Shown: positions 13,315 to 17,188 of the stretch, in pieces
Position numbering within the stretch: the stretch's first letter is position 1
Layout of the letters: every line of letters begins with the position of its first letter
Assembly (NCBI GenBank): GCA_025964635.1
Contig: JAOPYP010000143.1
Coordinates: 1 to 17,188, forward strand
DNA length: 17,188 nt
DNA from: Actinomycetes bacterium
Lineage (GTDB): Bacteria; Actinomycetota; Actinomycetes; Streptosporangiales; Streptosporangiaceae
Reading direction: 5' to 3'
Program-made: the position numbers and the translations under genes
Notes under the pieces: model-generated
What the model saw: the letters and a program-made list of their open reading frames with translations, nothing else
The model's database searches: none
What the model was told of the DNA's origin: nothing

Positions 13315-14202
13315 TCAGCCTTCCTCGGGGGCCAGCGCAGTGATCGCGTCGACCTCTTCTCCAGTCAGCCGGATGTGCGCCGCAGCGAGGTTTTCCCGGA
13401 GGTGCCGCACGCTGGTCGTGCCGGGAATCGGCAGCGCGTTGGGTGTGCGACGGAGCTGCCACGCGAGTGCGACCTGTTGCGGGGTCGCGTCGTACTTCGC
13501 GGCGATCGGGTCGATGACCATCTGGAACGGCGCACCGTCCGCACCGCCGGGTACCGCACCGGGATGCCAGGGCGAGAACACGATTGTGCGCTCGGCCGCC
13601 AGTGCGCGCACCGCTCCGCCGAGCCGGACCGCGACGTTGTAGTGGACGGTCACGGCTGCGATGTCCGTAATAGTCAGCGCCGTGCGGAGCTGGTCGGCGC
13701 TGACGTTCGACAGGCCGATGTGCCGGATCAGGCCACCGCGCCGCATGCCGGCGAGGGTCTCGATGATTTCCTCGAACGGAGCGTCGGTCATCGTCGGCGT
13801 GTGCAGGTAGTAGAGGTCGATGTGGTCCAGTCCCAGCCGGCGCATGCTCATGTAGGCGGCCTGGCGCAGGTAGTTCTTGTTGCCGACGGCGCTCATGTCG
13901 CTGTACTCGGGGCCGCCGCGCACGAAGCCGCCCTTGGTGGCTATCACGAGATCGTCCGGGTAGGGATGCAGTGCCTCCCGGATGAGTTCCTCATTGGAGT
14001 GGGGACCGTAGACGTCGGCGGTGTCGATAAACGTCACGCCCTCATCCACGACCCGCCGCAGTAGCGCGACACCGTGATCGTGGTCGGGGTACTCGCCCCA
14101 GACCTTCGGACCGGTGAGCTGCATCGAGCCGTAGCCGACGTTCCCCACGGTGAGGCCGCCGCCGATCGTGATGGAGTTAAGGGTATTGACGTCTGTGCTC
14201 AT
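13315..14202 (-). CDS. Aldo/keto reductase
   Basis: A 295-residue AKR, an NADPH-dependent carbonyl reductase with a TIM-barrel fold. The catalytic tetrad is complete: Asp60 and Tyr65 in FIDTADVYGPHSNEE, Lys90 in ATKGG, and His134 in YYLHTP. The C-terminal cofactor-binding segment IPGTTSVRHLRENLAAAHI is normal. The ATG at 14202 has GAGGAG five bases upstream; the longer open frame upstream is the overlapping SDR gene read out of frame. It starts 29 bases after the SDR stop, so both are in one operon. This group of AKRs acts on small aldehydes, ketones and quinones; the natural substrate is unknown. Confidence 0.92.
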   Translation of the reverse strand: MSTDVNTLNSITIGGGLTVGNVGYGSMQLTGPKVWGEYPDHDHGVALLRRVVDEGVTFIDTADVYGPHSNEELIREALHPYPDDLVIATKGGFVRGGPEYSDMSAVGNKNYLRQAAYMSMRRLGLDHIDLYYLHTPTMTDAPFEEIIETLAGMRRGGLIRHIGLSNVSADQLRTALTITDIAAVTVHYNVAVRLGGAVRALAAERTIVFSPWHPGAVPGGADGAPFQMVIDPIAAKYDATPQQVALAWQLRRTPNALPIPGTTSVRHLRENLAAAHIRLTGEEVDAITALAPEEG

Positions 14203-14231
14203 GATGTCTCCTCGATGGTCTCGCGGGTGGT

Positions 14232-14996
14232 TCAGCGGGCGGTGTAGCCGCCGTCGACGGGCAGCGCGATACCGGTGACGTAACTGGACTTGTCCGAGCA
14301 CAGCCACACGACCGCGTCGGCGACCTCCTGCGGCTCGGCGATGCGGCCAAGCGGATGCGAGGCCACCAGCTCTTCGTGCAGCGCGGGGTTCTCGGTGATC
14401 ATGTCGGCGATCAGGGGTGTGTTTACCAGGCCGGGGCACACCGCGTTGACCCGTACGTTGCGGCCTGCGTAGTCGAGGGCGGCGCTTTTGGTCAGCCCGA
14501 TTTCGGCATGCTTGGAGGCGACGTAGCCGGCGTAGCCGGGTACGCCCGTGAGCCCAGCGCCCGAGGAGATATTGACGATCGAGCCTTGGCCGGCGGCAGC
14601 CATGAGCTCGAGCTCGTACTTCATGGACAGGAACATGCCCCGCACATTCGTCGCCAGCATCAGGTCGACGGTCGCGACGGGATACTCGATCAGCGGATGG
14701 GAGTCGTTTCCGCCGTCCACGCCCGCGCTGTTGACGGCGCAGTCAAGCCGGCCGCCTTGCGCCGCGAACGTGACCGCCTCCCTGACCGCCTCCTCGTCGT
14801 GCACATCCGCGATCACGTAACGCCCGGCGCCGCCCAGCTCCTCGATCAGGCCGACCGTCTCCTTCAGCGTCGTCTCGGTTCGCCCGGCAACGGTGACGGC
14901 AGCTCCGAGCGAGGCCAGTGTCAGCGCGGCGGCGCGGCCGATGCCGGTTCCCCCGCCAGTGACCAGCGCGGTCTTTCCTTCCAGTTCTCCAGACAT
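14232..14996 (-). CDS. Short-chain dehydrogenase/reductase (SDR)
   Basis: A 254-residue classical SDR, complete, with TGGGTGIG (13-20), Arg39 after the second strand (suggesting NADP(H) use), NSAG (89-92), Asn117, Ser144/145, Tyr158 and Lys162 (YVASK), CPG (187-189) and the usual VDGGYTA end. The ATG at 14996 was chosen because AGGAG lies 8 bases upstream; a start at 15023 is possible but runs through that site. It sits between the truncated oxidoreductase and the AKR gene on the same strand. The cluster of three NAD(P)-dependent oxidoreductases suggests stress or xenobiotic carbonyl reduction, which is inference. Confidence 0.92.
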   Translation of the reverse strand: MSGELEGKTALVTGGGTGIGRAAALTLASLGAAVTVAGRTETTLKETVGLIEELGGAGRYVIADVHDEEAVREAVTFAAQGGRLDCAVNSAGVDGGNDSHPLIEYPVATVDLMLATNVRGMFLSMKYELELMAAAGQGSIVNISSGAGLTGVPGYAGYVASKHAEIGLTKSAALDYAGRNVRVNAVCPGLVNTPLIADMITENPALHEELVASHPLGRIAEPQEVADAVVWLCSDKSSYVTGIALPVDGGYTAR

Positions 14997-15027
14997 CACT
15001 AACGCTCCTGTCCTCGTCCTCATGCTT

Positions 15028-15423
15028 GGCCGTATAACCGTTCAACGGGATGGTGGCGGCGTGTGCGGCGTCCACGCCGGCCGGCGCTATGGCTATGGCG
15101 TTGCTGGGAACGATGGCGTACTCGGCCTGGGCGCGCACAACACCGGTCGCGCCCTGCACGATCGCGATCACCGGTGTCCCGAGCTCCCACGCCGCGCCCG
15201 GGCCGACGGCCTCGACCGTGCCGGCTACGCCCCAGCCCGGCCCGAAGTGACTCCCGTCCGGCGGAGCCGCGAACAGGCCACTCCAGGCGGCCACATCGGC
15301 CGGGTTGAGGGCCGCGGCGTCGACTTTGATCCAGATCTCGAACATTCCCGGCTCCGGCAGGTCGATCTCGGCTACCTCGATGACCTCAGGGACCCCGACT
15401 GACCTATACACAACTGCTCGCAT
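15028..15423 (-). pseudogene. Truncated NADP-dependent quinone oxidoreductase (MDR family)
   Basis: The minus strand from ATG 15423 codes for the N-terminal GroES-like catalytic domain of a medium-chain quinone/zinc-type oxidoreductase: MRAVVYRSVGVPEV, the ALNPADVAAWSG loop, GPGWGVAGTVEAVG, then HAATIPLNGYTA, the last segment before the Rossmann domain. At about residue 132 the homology ends. The frame then runs on as unrelated sequence (KHEDEDR) into the SDR gene in the wrong frame, stopping at 14743. The NADPH-binding Rossmann domain (about 180 residues) is missing, so the product cannot work as an oxidoreductase. A deletion has joined this gene to the leader of the SDR. Confidence 0.8.
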
Positions 15424-15492
15424 GACGTGTTCTGTCCTCGATTCGTTGCTGGGGGCGGGTTGCTCCGCGACGGGGGGCGGGGGTGTTCCGTG

Positions 15493-16962
15493 TCAGTCGC
15501 GGAGGAATCCCAGCGCCTGCGCCACGAACAGGTCGTGGTGCTGGAAGATGCCGCCGTGGCCGGAGTCTGGGTAGATGCTGAGCTGGGCGTCGGGCAGCAG
15601 TTGGGCGAGGTGGAACGAGCTGCTCGTCGGCAGCATCGTGTCGTCGTCGCCGTTGACGACCAGGACGGGCTGGCCCACGCTTGTCAGGCCTGCGGGTGAG
15701 GTGCCCTGCTCCCACTTGGCGAGGGCGGTGATCTGGGCGCCGATCGTCTCGTTGGATACCGGTGTGTCGCGGTCGCCGGTGCGTTCGTCCAGGCGGGCGA
15801 GGAAGGCGTCCGCGGCAGCCGGGCTGGTCGCGGTGGGCGAGAAGAACAGGAAGTGCTTGGGGTGCTTGCCCTGGGCGGCCGCCTTCTCCAGGGCGGCCTG
15901 GAGTATGGCACCGGTGGCAGCGGGCCCCGGGTCACCGGCGGGTGCGGTGCCGGCCAGGATGACGCGGCGGACCAGGTCGGGCCGCTGCTGGACGATCAGC
16001 TGGGCGACCATGCCGCCCAGGGAGAAGCCCAGCAGGTCGACTGTGCTCAGCCCGAGCGCCTGCACAAACGCGATCGCGTCGCCTGCCATGGCCTCGACGC
16101 TGTCGGGGGAGGTGTCGCCGGAGCCGCCGACCCCCCGGAGGTCGACCAGGATGACGCGCCGCTCGGCGGCGATGCCGTCGACCACCGCGGGGTCCCAGTC
16201 GTCGAGAACGGCGGTGAAGTGGTGCAGGAACACCACCGGGATACCTGTGGCCGGGCCCACCTCGCGGTAGGCGAACGGGGTCCCCCCGACCTCCACGGTC
16301 TTGGTGACGGCATTCTTGCTCGTTGAGTACATGGCTTTTGGCTCTTTTCTCTCGGTTCGCGCCGGTGTTGACGCTGTGGTTGCCGCCGGCTTCCGGGCGT
16401 GGTTGTCAGCGGTGGGGTGCAGGGCGCCGGTCAGGGTGGTGATCGCCTGGGCGATGGCGGCGCTGGCGGCGTGTGTGCCGCGCAGGGCGTTGAGCATGAC
16501 GAAGTCGTGGATGATGCCCTGGTAGCGCGCCGCGGTGACGGAGACACCGGCGGCGCGCAGCTTGGCGGCATATGCCTCGCCCTCGTCGCGCAGCACGTCG
16601 GCTTCGCCGGTGATCACGAGCGCGGGCGGCAGGTCGGCCAGCTCGTTGAATGATGCGCGTAGCGGTGAGGCGGTGATTTCCGCGCGCTGGGCCGGGTCGG
16701 TCGTGTACTGGTCCCAGAACCACTGCATGGCGTCGCGGCGCAGGAAGTAGCCCTCGGCGTACTGGTGGTAGGACTCGGTGTCGAAGTTCGCGTCGGTGAC
16801 CGGGTAGAAGAGCACCTGCTGCACGAAGCTGACGTCGCCGCGCTGCTTGGCCAGCAGGGTGAGCGCCGCGGTCATGTTGCCGCCGACCGAATCGCCGGCG
16901 ACCGCGATGCGGGTCGGGTCGAGGTTCTGCTCCGCGCCGTGCTGGGTGTGTGGTGGGGCCAT
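15493..16962 (-). CDS. Tandem alpha/beta hydrolase: truncated HSL-type esterase fused to a complete hydrolase
   Basis: One open frame of 489 residues holds two hydrolases. Residues 1-182 are the C-terminal part of a hormone-sensitive-lipase-type esterase with GDSVGG (Ser25), Asp122 and His152. The usual N-terminal half with the HGGG oxyanion motif is missing, so activity is doubtful. Residues 183-210 are an Ala/Thr/Pro/Lys linker. Residues 211-489 are a full alpha/beta hydrolase with FLHHF, GFSLGG (Ser314), Asp440/441 in VNGDDD and His469 in DSGHGG. The ATG at 16962 has AAGGAG 8 bases upstream. The ATG at 16332 could be an internal start, giving a free 279-residue second enzyme. The N-terminus MAPPHTQ probably belonged to the original esterase, with codons between it and HGAEQ lost in frame. 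Confidence 0.85.
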   Translation of the reverse strand: MAPPHTQHGAEQNLDPTRIAVAGDSVGGNMTAALTLLAKQRGDVSFVQQVLFYPVTDANFDTESYHQYAEGYFLRRDAMQWFWDQYTTDPAQRAEITASPLRASFNELADLPPALVITGEADVLRDEGEAYAAKLRAAGVSVTAARYQGIIHDFVMLNALRGTHAASAAIAQAITTLTGALHPTADNHARKPAATTASTPARTERKEPKAMYSTSKNAVTKTVEVGGTPFAYREVGPATGIPVVFLHHFTAVLDDWDPAVVDGIAAERRVILVDLRGVGGSGDTSPDSVEAMAGDAIAFVQALGLSTVDLLGFSLGGMVAQLIVQQRPDLVRRVILAGTAPAGDPGPAATGAILQAALEKAAAQGKHPKHFLFFSPTATSPAAADAFLARLDERTGDRDTPVSNETIGAQITALAKWEQGTSPAGLTSVGQPVLVVNGDDDTMLPTSSSFHLAQLLPDAQLSIYPDSGHGGIFQHHDLFVAQALGFLRD

Positions 16963-17032
16963 CGGGGGTTCTCCTTGGCTGGTCAGGAAGGGCCCGGCTG
17001 GTGCGCGGTGGGGTGACTTTGGTGGCGGTCTG

Positions 17033-17188
17033 TTACCGGGAGGCGGGTACTTCGTGCCAGTGGCCGCCGTTGAGGTTGAGATTGTTGCCGCGGGCCTGGC
17101 CGGGAGCGGTGTCGCCGAGGTAGGTGTATAGCGGGTGCCCGGTGTAGGTGAGCTGGTTCGAGCCGCCGGTGCGGGTGATCGTGGCGAC
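17033..17188 (-). CDS. C-terminal part of a Yx(FWY)xxD-motif secreted lipoprotein (partial)
   Basis: The minus strand is open from the right edge to a TAA at 17033-17035 (51 residues). It matches the secreted-repeat lipoprotein family (Pfam PF03640): LTYTGHPLYTYLGDTAPGQA, with the YTYLGD form of Yx(FWY)xxD, then GNNLNLNGGHWHEVPAS. These proteins are exported and often lipid-anchored; their function is not established. The signal peptide and first repeat lie outside the window. It is upstream of the double hydrolase by 70 bases on the same strand and may share its transcript. Confidence 0.82.
   Translation of the reverse strand, partial: VATITRTGGSNQLTYTGHPLYTYLGDTAPGQARGNNLNLNGGHWHEVPASR

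Noticed and set aside
12718..14064. Plus-strand open frame of 448 codons
   Set aside because: It runs antisense through the TetR remnant and the aldo/keto reductase and has no domain of its own.
1..17188. CRISPR array, rRNA or insertion-sequence ends
   Set aside because: No regularly spaced repeats, no rRNA-like sequence and no complete transposase or paired terminal repeats were seen on reading both strands.

Overview
The window is high-GC DNA with strong G/C preference at third codon positions, GTG starts and tightly overlapping genes. Its gene families (actinobacterial-type PadR, TetR and ArsR regulators, CoxMSL-like hydroxylase, Yx(FWY)xxD lipoprotein) point to an actinomycete. The species cannot be told from sequence alone.

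Left part (1-5715): after the 3' end of an unrecognised gene comes a tight five-gene plus-strand operon. It encodes a three-subunit molybdenum hydroxylase of the CO-dehydrogenase/xanthine-dehydrogenase superfamily (FAD, 2Fe-2S and Mo-cofactor subunits), a short-chain dehydrogenase, and a cyclase-family metal hydrolase of the kynurenine formamidase/isatin hydrolase fold. The large subunit lacks the CO-dehydrogenase active-site signature. The set reads as a catabolic route of unknown substrate: hydroxylate, oxidise or reduce, hydrolyse.

Middle (5716-7411): about 1.7 kb without a convincing gene. Inside it, on the minus strand, lie the exact 3' 53 bases of a tRNA-Tyr, from the anticodon loop through an encoded CCA, followed by a terminator-like hairpin. 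This looks like one end (att site) of an element integrated into a tRNA-Tyr gene. The terminator side (lower coordinates) would be chromosome and the higher coordinates the element or its remains.

Right part (7412-17188): a patchwork of intact accessory genes and many broken ones. Intact: an alpha/beta-hydrolase-fold protein that has lost its catalytic Ser and His, divergent from a TetR regulator with a shared palindrome between them; a PadR regulator; an arsR-arsM operon in which ArsM is fused to a GNAT acetyltransferase resembling ArsN; an aldo/keto reductase and an SDR in one operon; a tandem double alpha/beta hydrolase; and the tail of a Yx(FWY)xxD lipoprotein. Broken: a TauE/SafE exporter tail, an ArsR tail, a frameshifted unknown, a frameshifted 2'-5' RNA ligase (LigT-like), a PKD-like tail, a TetR gene missing its DNA-binding helix, and a quinone-oxidoreductase-type gene missing its C-terminal part. 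The first hydrolase also seems to have an in-frame deletion of its N-terminal half. Repeated truncation beside a tRNA-derived att site fits a decaying genomic island carrying arsenic and reductase cargo.
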